DNA of 64,000 bases from Betaproteobacteria bacterium UBA2293. Its GTDB lineage: Bacteria; Pseudomonadota; Gammaproteobacteria; Burkholderiales; Rhodocyclaceae. Positions 42,586 to 52,010 of this stretch are shown in pieces (positions within the stretch are counted from its first letter, which is position 1; each line of letters begins with the position of its first letter). The translations under genes were made by a program, and so were the position numbers. The DNA lies in NCBI GenBank assembly GCA_002345845.1, contig DDWF01000252.1, positions 16,385 to 80,384 of the forward strand. Reading direction: 5' to 3'. The notes beneath the pieces are model-generated. The model saw only the letters and a program-made list of their open reading frames with translations, was not told the origin of the DNA and did no database searches.

Positions 42586-43908
42586 ATGGTCCATCTCAAC
42601 CCACATCCAGCGGTTGCCGTACCGGGTGGCGGCATCACACCAACCCTGCTCGGGCAAAGCCCCGCCCGTATTCCGACCGGCGGCAAAATCCGCGCCGGTA
42701 TCAAGGTGCTGACGAAGAAAGCCGCCGAGCAGCCCAAGGCCAAGGCCATCTACGATCAGGGCGTAGCCGCTGGCCAGTCCTTCGAGCAGATCGAACGCGC
42801 TATTACCGAGGTGCTACCCGCCCTCAAAACGCCATTGATACCGCGTAATGTGCCGTGGTTTTCGGTGCGGGGCCAGGATTTCCCCAATCCCGAAATCGCT
42901 GCGCAAATTCTGGCGGCCTACAGCGAAGACCGGGGTGAGGGGCGGCACCTGTACCGCTTTCCCGTGGTATTTCCTTCCGACTACTGGCAGACCGTGATGC
43001 CGCACGAGTTGGCGGCCTGGGGAATGCACGACAAGCACTACTGGTCGCAATACTCGGCTGATGGTCGGGTGCGCCACTGCATGTGCCATGCGCCGGTGCC
43101 GGTGGACGATACGGGGCGGCGCACGATTCGTCTCTTCGGTGGGCGCAAGACAATGGTCCGCGAGGAGAACAATGGCCTGTGCGAACCGGAGGCCTGCCGC
43201 GAATATCAAGCGCGTCAGTGCAACCTGACCGGGCGTTTCCTGTTTTTCATACCCGGCATCCGCTCGATCAGCGCCTTTGAACTGCACACCAACAGTTTTT
43301 ACGCGATGAATGCGGCGATCCAGAAGTTCGAGACGGTGGGCTTTTTGCGCGGCGGACGTATCTCCGGTTTCCTGGATCGGCAACGCACGCCTTTCTACCT
43401 GACCAAGAGACTTATGGAGGTAGCTCATATCGACGAACAGGGCAGGGCAGTACGCGTACCGCAGTGGATCATCGATCTCGAGGCGCCGGTGGATGTCACC
43501 GCTTTGCTGCGCGAGAACGAGGACACCGAGACGGCCGTGGTGCAGGCACAACTGGCGACGCAGGTGCTGCAAGGTAGTACGGGCGAGTCCTTTGCCGAGC
43601 CCGTGCAATCTGCTGAGAGCGAGGTCCGGTCATCCCCAATGGTCGATGTCTCGTCTGTCGACGAGCCGTTGCTCCAGAGCGGGCATCCCAGTTTCGAGCA
43701 ACTGATGGCGCGGGTGCTGGCTTATGACATCCTGCCTGAGCAGTACCGGGCCTACGCCGACCGGCGCTGGGGAGCGGGCTGGAAGATCAACCCACATGGC
43801 CGTGCCCAGGCCTGGAATGAACTGGAGCGCTACGGCAACGATCCGCAGGGCTACCGTGACAAGATCGAGAGCGAAATGCAGTTGGTGTCCCGAGGGAGAA
43901 CGGCATGA
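42586..43908 (+). CDS. ICE recombination-module protein of unknown function ('hydrolase or metal-binding' family)
   Basis: The protein has 440 residues. The centre has a Cys/His cluster (HCMCHAPVPVDDTGRR, then CEPEACREYQARQC near residues 200-212), which could bind a metal or an Fe-S cluster. The C-terminus (LAYDILPEQYRAYADRRWGA) is helical. GGAGGAG precedes ATG 42586. It overlaps the metallophosphoesterase by 4 bp, so the trio is translationally coupled. I recall the family as ICE-associated, without known activity. Confidence 0.72.
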   Translation: MVHLNPHPAVAVPGGGITPTLLGQSPARIPTGGKIRAGIKVLTKKAAEQPKAKAIYDQGVAAGQSFEQIERAITEVLPALKTPLIPRNVPWFSVRGQDFPNPEIAAQILAAYSEDRGEGRHLYRFPVVFPSDYWQTVMPHELAAWGMHDKHYWSQYSADGRVRHCMCHAPVPVDDTGRRTIRLFGGRKTMVREENNGLCEPEACREYQARQCNLTGRFLFFIPGIRSISAFELHTNSFYAMNAAIQKFETVGFLRGGRISGFLDRQRTPFYLTKRLMEVAHIDEQGRAVRVPQWIIDLEAPVDVTALLRENEDTETAVVQAQLATQVLQGSTGESFAEPVQSAESEVRSSPMVDVSSVDEPLLQSGHPSFEQLMARVLAYDILPEQYRAYADRRWGAGWKINPHGRAQAWNELERYGNDPQGYRDKIESEMQLVSRGRTA

Positions 43909-45200
43909 TCCGCATCGCGCATTTCTCCGATTTGCACTACGGCACCAAAAATCGGATGGAGGCGGATCGCTGCTTTGGCGCCGCCATCGATCGGGCCATT
44001 GCCCTGGGGATAGAAGCAGCGGTGCTGTCAGGTGATGCCACCGACCATGCGCTGGACTTGCACGCGCCGGCCGCCGAACGATTGTTCGCCCAAGTGCGGC
44101 GACTGGCCGACCATTGCCCGGTGTTGATGTTGCAGGGCACGTTTTCGCATGAGCCGCCCGGTACGCTGGCGATCTTCAAGCTGCTGGGCGGCCGCTATCC
44201 AGTGCATGTAGCCGAGCGTATTGAACAAGTGGCACTCACCGCCCAGGGGCAATGGCTGGTTTCGACGGGCTGGTGCTTCGATCAACTGCCGGCCGGTGCC
44301 CGTGCCTTGTTCTCCTGCGTGCCGACGGTGAACAAGGCGGCGGTTGCCGCAGCAGTCGGTGCGGCGGATGCGGCACAGGCGGTTGGCGAGCATCTGGCCA
44401 TCCTGTTGCGTGGTTTTGTGCCGACCAATCGGGCGGCGCGGTTGCAAGGCCTGCCCAGCATCGGCGTCTCGCACGGTACCGTATTCGGCTGCCTGAGCGA
44501 GCACGACGTGCCAATGGCGGGTTTCGATCATGAATTCACCACCGGGGCGCTGTTCGCCGCTGAGACGCAGGCCTTCATGCTTGGCCATATCCATCGTCAT
44601 CAGTTCTGGGAGCAGGAGGGCAGGGCCGGGCGGCAGTGCATTGCCTATCCCGGTTCCATCGGCCGTTTTCACTACGGCGAGGAAGGCGAAAAGGGGTTTC
44701 TGGTGTGGGAAGTCGATGCCGATCAGGCGCGCTTTGCACTGGAGGCGACGCCGGCACGCCGAACGGTCGACGTTGTGTTCGACGGCAAACCAGACCTCGA
44801 CGCGCTCCGCGCTGCCGTCGCCCAACAGGACATCGCCGGTGCCTTCGTGCGCGTGCGCTGGACGGTTGCCGATGAAGACCGTCATGAAGTCGACCGTAGC
44901 GCAATTGAGCGCTTGCTGGAGAGCGCCGCGGAAACCAAGTTGGAGGGACGCATCGTGCCGGTGGTGCGAACCAGGGCGGCAGGAATTTCGCAGTTGGCAC
45001 ATCTGGCCGACAAGGTGCGGGTCTGGGCGCAGGTAACCGAGGCCAGGGTGGAACCGTTGCTCGCCTGCCTCCAGACTCTTTCCGGTCAGGAGCCCGAAGC
45101 CATAGTCGAGCATGTGTTACGGGGCCAGGAGATTCCCTGTGGCGAGAGCAGCGCCATGGTCGAGCCAATGACCGATATTGAGCCCGTGTCGCTGTTCTGA
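43905..45200 (+). CDS. SbcD/Mre11-like metallophosphoesterase
   Basis: This 431-residue protein has metallophosphoesterase motifs: FSDLHYG near residue 8 (D, H), VLSGDATDH near residue 43 (GD), HIHRHQFW near residue 226 (HxH). The third motif, normally GNHD/E, reads LQGTFSHEPPG here. It would be the nuclease subunit of an Mre11-Rad50-type complex with the following ATPase. The pair is probably used to process DNA ends during ICE recombination or repair, as phage and plasmid SbcCD pairs do. The motif III change raises doubt about full activity. Confidence 0.8.
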   Translation: MIRIAHFSDLHYGTKNRMEADRCFGAAIDRAIALGIEAAVLSGDATDHALDLHAPAAERLFAQVRRLADHCPVLMLQGTFSHEPPGTLAIFKLLGGRYPVHVAERIEQVALTAQGQWLVSTGWCFDQLPAGARALFSCVPTVNKAAVAAAVGAADAAQAVGEHLAILLRGFVPTNRAARLQGLPSIGVSHGTVFGCLSEHDVPMAGFDHEFTTGALFAAETQAFMLGHIHRHQFWEQEGRAGRQCIAYPGSIGRFHYGEEGEKGFLVWEVDADQARFALEATPARRTVDVVFDGKPDLDALRAAVAQQDIAGAFVRVRWTVADEDRHEVDRSAIERLLESAAETKLEGRIVPVVRTRAAGISQLAHLADKVRVWAQVTEARVEPLLACLQTLSGQEPEAIVEHVLRGQEIPCGESSAMVEPMTDIEPVSLF

Positions 45201-45266
45201 CCTGAGCAGCTTGCCGATCTTTGTCTGTATCGCAGACTGTTCTGGTGACCTAGTTGGAGTCCATTC

Positions 45267-47723
45267 ATGCAACCGCTTTCACTAACGCTCAAAGGCTTTC
45301 GCGGTATCCGCGCCGGTCTGGGACGCGATGTCCTCACCCTGGATTTCGAGCAACTGGCCGACGGTGCCGAGTTGGTCGCCATTGCCGGCACCAACGGGCG
45401 CGGCAAGACCACCGTGATGGAAAATATGCACCCCTATCTCACCATGCCATCGCGGGCGGCGACGGCGGGTCCGGGCGGCTTTTCCTATTATGATCACGTC
45501 TGCCTTCCGGAAAACGAGAAGGACCTGGTGTGGTCGCACGCTGGCCGAACCTACCGTTCGCAGGTGGTGATCCGTCTCACCGGCCGGCGCAAGACTGAAG
45601 CATTCCTGTTTGCTCTTTCTGATGATGGTGCGTGGAAACCCATGGTATTGGAAGATGGCACCGTTGCGGATGGCAAGGTGGAGACCTATACCCGCTGCGT
45701 TGAGGCGATCTGCGGCAATGCCGACACCTTCTTCACCTCGGTGTTTTCCGCCCAGGGCAAACGGCAGTTGAGCGCCTATCGTAATGCCGAGATCAAGACG
45801 CTGCTGGCTGATCTGTTGGGGCAGGAGGAAATCCGGGTGCTGGGCCAGAAGGCAGCCGAAACGGCGCGGCTACTCAAACTTGGTCTGGCGGCGATATGGC
45901 AGGAGCAGTCCAGACTAGATAATGATGCGCAACGGATCGGCGGGGAACTGCAACGGCTTGAGGGCGCTGCGGGCCGCATCGCCCTGAGTTTGGCGGCACG
46001 CCAAGCGGCTCAGGCCACCCTGGAAGCAGCCCGAAGCCAGCATGCGCAATTGGCGGCCGAACGGGAGCAGTCGCAGAGTGTTGAACTGCGTCGGGCGCAG
46101 CTTCAGGGCGAATGCAGCGCGGTGATCCAGGCTGGCACCGAGGCCATCGAAGCCTTGAAGGCCCAGGAGCATGGCGAGTCTCAGCGCCTGGAACGACTGG
46201 AGCAGCGTATCGCCCAACGCCTGACCCAGCAGCGCAACCGTCGGCTGGCTTTGCACAATCAGCGTCAACAATGCCTCAAGGTGTTGGCCAGTGCACTGAC
46301 CGTACGGCAAGCTGAGGCCCGTCTACCCATGGCTGAACAGGTCCTGTCGCTGCGTCTGGCGAGGGTCGGCCACTGGCGCCAGCAGGCTCAGCGCCTGACC
46401 CAGTGCAAAGCTTCCGAGGACTTGGTCCGGCAAAGATTGTCGGGGATCGAGCGTGAGGCCGGGCAGGCGGCGCTCAAAGCCGAAGAGTTGGCGCGGCGCT
46501 TCGGCCTTACTGGCGTGGTGCCCTGTGCCGGTACCGACCTGCAGGGGCAGTGCCAGCTTTTGGGGGATGCGCGGGAAGCCCAGGCACTGGTTCCCGGTGC
46601 CCAGGCTGCCATCAAGCGCCTGGCGGACCAAAGGGCAGCGGCACAAGAGGAGTTGGCGGTTCTTGGCAGGCAGTACGAAGGGATTGCTGCGGCGCCCCAG
46701 AAACTGGCGTGGGCCGAACAACGTGCCGAGGTGGCTGGCGCGAGAAGCTCGCGGTATGCGCTACTGGCAGCCAAGGCGGGAGAACAGGCACGAGCGAAGA
46801 ACGCGTTCGCCGAGATTGAGGCGGAACTGGCGGCGTTAGGTGACGAAATGTCGTCCTGCCAGCAAGGGGCTGGAACACCGGATGAGTTGGCCGAGCGCCA
46901 ACAAATCGGCACTGCGCGGCAAGCGATTGCAGCCCAGCACGAACAACAGGCCAAGCACTACCGCGCCACACTGGACAGGCTCAAGCAGGTGTTGGCGGCC
47001 TTGCCTCCACCCTACGACGAGCAGCGTTTGAGCAAATCGGGCATAGAAATGGAAGATGCTGCGCAGTTAGTCGCTACAGCCGAACAGAATTACCTGAGCA
47101 ACGTGCGGGATGCCGAAAACTTCACTGTCCTGACGCAGCAGGCAACAGCCTTGGCTACTCGTCGGGCGCAGGTGGCGAGCCGTATCGCCAAGGTCCAGTC
47201 CGAGTTGGGCGACTGGACATTATTCGCCAAATGCATGAGCAATGATGGCTTGATCGCCCTGGCCATTGATGATGCCGGACCCGCCTTGGCTGGACTGGCC
47301 AACGATTTGCTGCTTGCTTCCTACGGTTCCCGTTTCACGGTCTCCATCCTGACGCAGGTGGAGACCGTCAAGGGCGAACAGAAGGAAGGTTTCGACATCC
47401 AGGTGCACGACGGCGACTCGGGCGAAAGCAAGGGCGTCGGCCTGATGAGCGGCGGCGAACGGGTGTGGATCAATGAGTGCTTGATCCGGGCGGTGGCACT
47501 GTATCTCTGCCAGAGCACGGGACGCCGTTATGGCGCCTTGTTCTCGGACGAAGCCGATGGGCCGCTGGACCCCGAGCGCAAGCGCATGTTCATGGCGATG
47601 AAACGGGCGGTGCTTTGTCTGGGTGGCTATCAGCGGGAGTTCTTTGTCTCCCAGACACCGGAACTGACCGCCATGGCTGATGCGGTGATCGATTTGGAGG
47701 TCTGCGCACAGATGCCAGCATGA
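45267..47723 (+). CDS. SbcC/Rad50-like SMC-family ATPase
   Basis: This 818-residue protein has Walker A GTNGRGKT at residues 41-48 and long coiled-coil arms (Gln/Ala/Arg-rich) between residues about 190 and 620. The C-terminal ATPase half has the signature GLMSGGERVW and Walker B ALFSDEADGPLD. Rad50 proteins dimerise through a CxxC zinc hook; here the apex shows CAGTDLQGQC, two Cys eight residues apart. It works with the upstream SbcD-like protein. The convergent GHKL gene ends 27 bp downstream. Confidence 0.82.
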   Translation: MQPLSLTLKGFRGIRAGLGRDVLTLDFEQLADGAELVAIAGTNGRGKTTVMENMHPYLTMPSRAATAGPGGFSYYDHVCLPENEKDLVWSHAGRTYRSQVVIRLTGRRKTEAFLFALSDDGAWKPMVLEDGTVADGKVETYTRCVEAICGNADTFFTSVFSAQGKRQLSAYRNAEIKTLLADLLGQEEIRVLGQKAAETARLLKLGLAAIWQEQSRLDNDAQRIGGELQRLEGAAGRIALSLAARQAAQATLEAARSQHAQLAAEREQSQSVELRRAQLQGECSAVIQAGTEAIEALKAQEHGESQRLERLEQRIAQRLTQQRNRRLALHNQRQQCLKVLASALTVRQAEARLPMAEQVLSLRLARVGHWRQQAQRLTQCKASEDLVRQRLSGIEREAGQAALKAEELARRFGLTGVVPCAGTDLQGQCQLLGDAREAQALVPGAQAAIKRLADQRAAAQEELAVLGRQYEGIAAAPQKLAWAEQRAEVAGARSSRYALLAAKAGEQARAKNAFAEIEAELAALGDEMSSCQQGAGTPDELAERQQIGTARQAIAAQHEQQAKHYRATLDRLKQVLAALPPPYDEQRLSKSGIEMEDAAQLVATAEQNYLSNVRDAENFTVLTQQATALATRRAQVASRIAKVQSELGDWTLFAKCMSNDGLIALAIDDAGPALAGLANDLLLASYGSRFTVSILTQVETVKGEQKEGFDIQVHDGDSGESKGVGLMSGGERVWINECLIRAVALYLCQSTGRRYGALFSDEADGPLDPERKRMFMAMKRAVLCLGGYQREFFVSQTPELTAMADAVIDLEVCAQMPA

Positions 47724-47750
47724 ACTATCTGCTCTGTTTGTCCTCCGCAT

Positions 47751-49685
47751 TCAAATCCCGATGTTCCCCTGATCTGGCTGGGCAAAGACACGGTTCAACA
47801 GCGCATCCGTTGAAACGCTGCCGTACCGGGTCGCCAACACATCGCGCAGTTTGAGAAGTCGGCGGTTGGCGGTATCAACCAGCGTGCCGAAAGTAGTGGC
47901 CCGCACGCGGCCGTAGTCCCGGCTTTCATTGCGCAGCGTTTTGTCTTTCGCGACACCGGCGGCCACTTTCTGTCCGACCACCCAGGCGCAGATATACGGG
48001 GTGCCGGATACGGCACCCGACGCGGCGATGTCCTGAACGTAACCGTCTGCCTGATTGACCTCCTTGCGGGTCAGTTCAAAGCCGCCTTTCTTCAATTCGA
48101 TCAACAGAATGTTCTGCAACTGCGTGAGCGTCGGGTCCGCCGGATCGAATGCCTCGATGCCGGTTAGCTGGCAGGATGTCTTGTCCGGCAGCACCACAAT
48201 GTCGGGGCGATTCCTTTCATTGATGAACTGTGCCTCCCGGCTATCGAACAGTTCGCGCGCCACGGTTTGCAGCGTGGCATTCGAGCAGTATTCCTGCGAC
48301 TCGAACTCGGGGCCGAACAACCAGCGGGCGCGCAGAATCAGCGGATGCAGGGTGTGCAGCTCATCGGTATGCGGGTCGTCGGCCAGCCGGCGAATGGTCT
48401 CGATGACGCTGATCCGGCTGTCGATCTCATCCAGCACGCGCAGCGCGTCCTTGATCGACCATTCGGTCAGCAACTGATCCAGCCCGTCGACATCATCCGG
48501 CAATAGGGTCGACAACTTGTGCAACAAGGCCGCGCCGCTCTTGGATTTTTCGAGGTTGATGACGGCTTTGACGGCGCTTGCCAGAAAATCCGGTGAAATG
48601 GTTGGGTGCGCCTGGGCGATGGCCTTGGTGAACTCGGCCACCTCCAGACGCGCGCCTTGCCCCAGTGCCGACAACTCGCTGCGGTTTTGCGTCAGGGCAT
48701 CGGCCGAGGCTTCTTCCACAATCTCGCTGGCCAGTTCCTGGGCGACCTTGCCGATATGTTCGGCGGTCACCCGGTACAACTCGCGCACCGCATCCGTGGC
48801 GCGGAACCCGGTCCAGTCGGGTTCGACATCGCCCCCCTCGAAGCCTTGGGTATCGACAATTACCTTGTAGCGCCGCGCGAAACGGGTACGTCCATCGAAA
48901 TTGGCCACCTGACCGATGGCCCATGATGGCGTGCCGACCAGCCGGCGCTGCACCCAGAAGGCAATGCCCTGATGCACGGAGGAGTGATTGAGGCGTGTGG
49001 AATCAATGACGATCACTGTTGCGCTGCGTCCCGAGCCAAGATCGAGCGTCGATTCGCTGACCCTGCCGTCGATCTCGCTAAACGAGCGCAGCACGCCATT
49101 GACGCGGATTTCAAACTCCGGGTCGTGAATAAAGCGCGCCGCCAGCACGGTGAGGATTTCGTCGGCATCCGGCAGTTTGCGTGCTACCTGCACGGAAAGG
49201 CGCGTGCCATTGCCGGTGCGCGTGCCGATTGTTTCACTGCGCAGCACAAACGGGCTGGGGCCGGACTCGGTGCCGACAACGAACGTTGCCAGTTGGCCGT
49301 CGCGCCAGGTCTCGACCTGATATTCATCGGCAAAGCACAACAGGCCGTGCCGCCCTACGCCGTTGCGCCCGTAAGCCTTGCGCGGTCGTGCGGGGCGGTC
49401 AGCAGGAAATTCGACATTCGCGCCCTGATGCTTCAAACGGTCGTATCGCAAGGTCATCCAGCGTCGCCGGAACTGCTGCGGGCTCATGCCGTGACCGTCG
49501 TCGGTAACGGTCAGCGTGCCTTCGATCTCGCTGGGCAGCACCACGTCTACCCGCGTCGCACCGGCATCCCAGGCATTGGCCACCAGTTCGGTTAGCGCCA
49601 CCTGCGGGACGTGGGCTACTTGGCCGAGCTCGCGCAACAGGTAGTCTTCCTCGAACAGTGAGGACTGCAGGGGGGCGTCAGGCAT
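47751..49685 (-). CDS. GHKL ATPase with C-terminal PD-(D/E)xK nuclease-like domain, in a type I RM operon
   Basis: The protein has 644 residues. The N-terminal GHKL (MutL/Hsp90/MORC type) fold has an N-box ELVANAWDAGATRVDV near residue 33 and the G1 box VTDDGHGMSPQQF near residue 56. The C-terminal part has RPDIVVLPD (P494-D495) and, 35 residues later, LIELKKGG (E530, K532), the spacing of a PD-(D/E)xK nuclease. It overlaps hsdS by 8 bp and is the last gene of the operon. It is probably a defence effector or a DNA-loading ATPase. I do not know a characterised member. Confidence 0.72.
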   Translation of the reverse strand: MPDAPLQSSLFEEDYLLRELGQVAHVPQVALTELVANAWDAGATRVDVVLPSEIEGTLTVTDDGHGMSPQQFRRRWMTLRYDRLKHQGANVEFPADRPARPRKAYGRNGVGRHGLLCFADEYQVETWRDGQLATFVVGTESGPSPFVLRSETIGTRTGNGTRLSVQVARKLPDADEILTVLAARFIHDPEFEIRVNGVLRSFSEIDGRVSESTLDLGSGRSATVIVIDSTRLNHSSVHQGIAFWVQRRLVGTPSWAIGQVANFDGRTRFARRYKVIVDTQGFEGGDVEPDWTGFRATDAVRELYRVTAEHIGKVAQELASEIVEEASADALTQNRSELSALGQGARLEVAEFTKAIAQAHPTISPDFLASAVKAVINLEKSKSGAALLHKLSTLLPDDVDGLDQLLTEWSIKDALRVLDEIDSRISVIETIRRLADDPHTDELHTLHPLILRARWLFGPEFESQEYCSNATLQTVARELFDSREAQFINERNRPDIVVLPDKTSCQLTGIEAFDPADPTLTQLQNILLIELKKGGFELTRKEVNQADGYVQDIAASGAVSGTPYICAWVVGQKVAAGVAKDKTLRNESRDYGRVRATTFGTLVDTANRRLLKLRDVLATRYGSVSTDALLNRVFAQPDQGNIGI

Positions 49686-50841
49686 GGCTCGTCTCTCTTG
49701 ATTGGAATAAGCGCTCCAGCGTTGCGGGCAGCAGTGCGGCGTTGGCGGCGCGGATGGCGGTGTGCTTGGCTTTCAGTGGAACTTGCTTGGCCAATATCTC
49801 GGCAATCTTCAATTGATCGACCAGCCCTGGCATGGGCAACTGGATATTCAAAAACTGCTCTGGCCGAGTGCGCTCTCTTCGAGCACCAACCCCCCGGGTC
49901 GCTTCTTGAAGCCGAGACCAGAACCACTCGGTTCTAAATAGTTCTCCGAGATAGGCGGGGCTGGCCTCCGTCGATTTGCATCGGAAAGTGCGGTACTCCG
50001 GCGAAACAAACATCCCGTCCAGTGCGGCAGGACAAAGCGCGATGGCACCTTCCCAGCCTTTGACCTGACTCAGCACGATGGCGTCGGTGTAAAGGCGATT
50101 GAAGGTCTTGTAGGCCGTGTCCGAACCGGCGATTGCCGCTTTGGCAAACAGGCCGCCACCAAAACCACGGACGCCAACCTGCGGATATTGGCTTTCAAGC
50201 CTGATTGGCTCCGCAAGCTCGTGCAGCTCAATGATGTCGCCTAAACGAACCGTCCGGTCCGCGCCCAATCTGTGATGCAGGCTCAAGAGCAGGGCAGCAG
50301 AAGCATTGTCGGCGGCATCCAGATGCACTTCGAGTTGTCGGGTTTTCTCGGCCAGTGCGTCGATGCGGGCGACGAGGGCTTGTTGTTCCGCCAAGGGAGG
50401 CAGAGGAACTTGGACTTGTCCCAGCTTTTCCACTCCGAGAGTGCGATTGCGGCCCGCGCCGCCCGGCGATGCACGTCGAATCTGTTCCTGCCCTTCGTCG
50501 GAAGCTGTCAGGTAGAACTTCAGGAATGCGGCACTGGCCCGCGATGAATCTACAACGCAGGTGATGAAGCGGTGCGAGCCGAAACGCCCGCCATCCTGGG
50601 GCGATGCGACTGCAATTGCGCCCTCCCATGCGAAGACATTGGAGAATACCAAATCACCCGGTTCAATCCGGAACAAGCGCTTGGTGCCGGCGTCTGCGCC
50701 AGCGAGTGGCGGCTTGTGGAAGGTTCCCTTGCCAAAAGATCGGATGCCCAGCTCTGGGTAGGCTTGATCGTGTTGAATGTCCACGGCCCTACGAACAATT
50801 GGGGCAATGTCGGCGAGCGGTACGCGGGGCCAAGCCTTCAT
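49678..50841 (-). CDS. hsdS: Type I restriction-modification specificity subunit HsdS
   Basis: The protein has 387 residues. Two target-recognition halves are visible, each starting with a similar RL/V-type region and ending in a helical spacer: PLPPLAEQQALVARIDALAEK in the first, MPGLVDQLKIAEILAKQVPL in the second. HsdS reads two half sites and docks the methylase and nuclease. The gene starts inside the DUF1016 stop (ATGA overlap), showing coupled expression. The DNA target cannot be read from sequence. Confidence 0.88.
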   Translation of the reverse strand: MKAWPRVPLADIAPIVRRAVDIQHDQAYPELGIRSFGKGTFHKPPLAGADAGTKRLFRIEPGDLVFSNVFAWEGAIAVASPQDGGRFGSHRFITCVVDSSRASAAFLKFYLTASDEGQEQIRRASPGGAGRNRTLGVEKLGQVQVPLPPLAEQQALVARIDALAEKTRQLEVHLDAADNASAALLLSLHHRLGADRTVRLGDIIELHELAEPIRLESQYPQVGVRGFGGGLFAKAAIAGSDTAYKTFNRLYTDAIVLSQVKGWEGAIALCPAALDGMFVSPEYRTFRCKSTEASPAYLGELFRTEWFWSRLQEATRGVGARRERTRPEQFLNIQLPMPGLVDQLKIAEILAKQVPLKAKHTAIRAANAALLPATLERLFQSRETSHA

Positions 50842-52010
50842 TCCGCCCCCTCCGCATCGCCTAAACGCCGTGCATCCAACTCCCGTCGCGTCTTGTCCAG
50901 TTCGTCGGCCAGCAGTTTTTCATCGGGCAGCACCATCTGGTATTCCGCAGCGAGCACCTTGTTGGGCAGGCCTTCCAACGCGTAATGGGCTTCAGCTGCG
51001 CCTTTTTCAGCGCACAGAATCAGGCCGACCGGCGGGTTTTCGCCCGGCTTCATCCAGTGCTCGCGGGCGTAGTTCAGGTACAGGTGCATTTGTCCGGCAT
51101 CGGCGTAGCTGAACTTGCCGACCTTGAGGTCGATGACCACCAGACACTTGAGCTGGCGGTGAAAAAACAGCAGATCGATGCGGAACCAGTTGTCGTCGAT
51201 GCGCAGGCGGCGCTGGCGGCCGACGAAAGTGAAATCGTCGCCCAGTTCCAGCAGAAAGTCGGCCAGATGCTGGATCAGCGCGGCTTCCAGATCCGATTCG
51301 GAGTATTCGTCCTTGAGGTTAAGGAATTCGAGTACGAAGGGATCTTTGATGGCCTGCTCGGGGGTGAGCATGTCGCCGGGTTCGCTGGCTTCGCCTTTTT
51401 GCAGTATCGCCGCCTTGTTGTGCGACAGCGCGGTGCGCTCGTAGAACTGGCTACCGATCTGCCGGTCGAGCTGGCGTACCGACCAGCCGCCGCGCAGGGC
51501 CTCGGTTTCGTAAAAGGCGCGGGCCATCTCGTTTTTGACCGAGAGCAGACGGACGTAGGCTGACCAGGGTAAAGGGAACGCCTTGGCTAGCAACGGCAGG
51601 TCAATGGAGTTCCGGAGCAGTGATTCGGAATTCTGCCGGTCGGCAGGTATTGCAGACGGTATCTGCAATTTTCTCGGCGCTGACGATTTGTCAGACACTG
51701 TCTGATAAATCTGCTCCGCAGGCCAGGCTAGATAGAAATTACGCATCTGTTGCAGGTTGCCCACGCCGAAACCACGACCGAAGCTGGCTGACAGGTCTCC
51801 TGACAGACGCTTGAGCAAGGCTTGACCATAGGCTGCCCGATCTTCGCCACCTTGTTCAAATTCAACTATGCGCCTGCCGATCTCCCAATAGCTCGCGGTC
51901 ATCAGGGCGTTGACGCTGCGTGCAGCGGCGTGACGGGCGCTTTCCAGCAGCGCGACAATGTCGCTGCGAATACCGTCGTAACCGGCGGTGTTCGGCACGA
52001 TGTCGGTCAT
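50838..52010 (-). CDS. DUF1016 (YhcG-type) PD-(D/E)xK nuclease-like protein
   Basis: The protein has 390 residues. The N-terminal helical domain includes SARHAAARSVNALMTASYWEIGRRI with breaks, and the C-terminal nuclease-like core has RIDLLFFHRQ followed by CLVVIDLKVGKF (D, D-x-K). It belongs to the DUF1016/YhcG family that is common inside type I RM loci; its exact role is not established. It overlaps hsdM and hsdS by 4 bp each, so it is a true operon member rather than an insertion. Confidence 0.85.
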   Translation of the reverse strand: MTDIVPNTAGYDGIRSDIVALLESARHAAARSVNALMTASYWEIGRRIVEFEQGGEDRAAYGQALLKRLSGDLSASFGRGFGVGNLQQMRNFYLAWPAEQIYQTVSDKSSAPRKLQIPSAIPADRQNSESLLRNSIDLPLLAKAFPLPWSAYVRLLSVKNEMARAFYETEALRGGWSVRQLDRQIGSQFYERTALSHNKAAILQKGEASEPGDMLTPEQAIKDPFVLEFLNLKDEYSESDLEAALIQHLADFLLELGDDFTFVGRQRRLRIDDNWFRIDLLFFHRQLKCLVVIDLKVGKFSYADAGQMHLYLNYAREHWMKPGENPPVGLILCAEKGAAEAHYALEGLPNKVLAAEYQMVLPDEKLLADELDKTRRELDARRLGDAEGAE

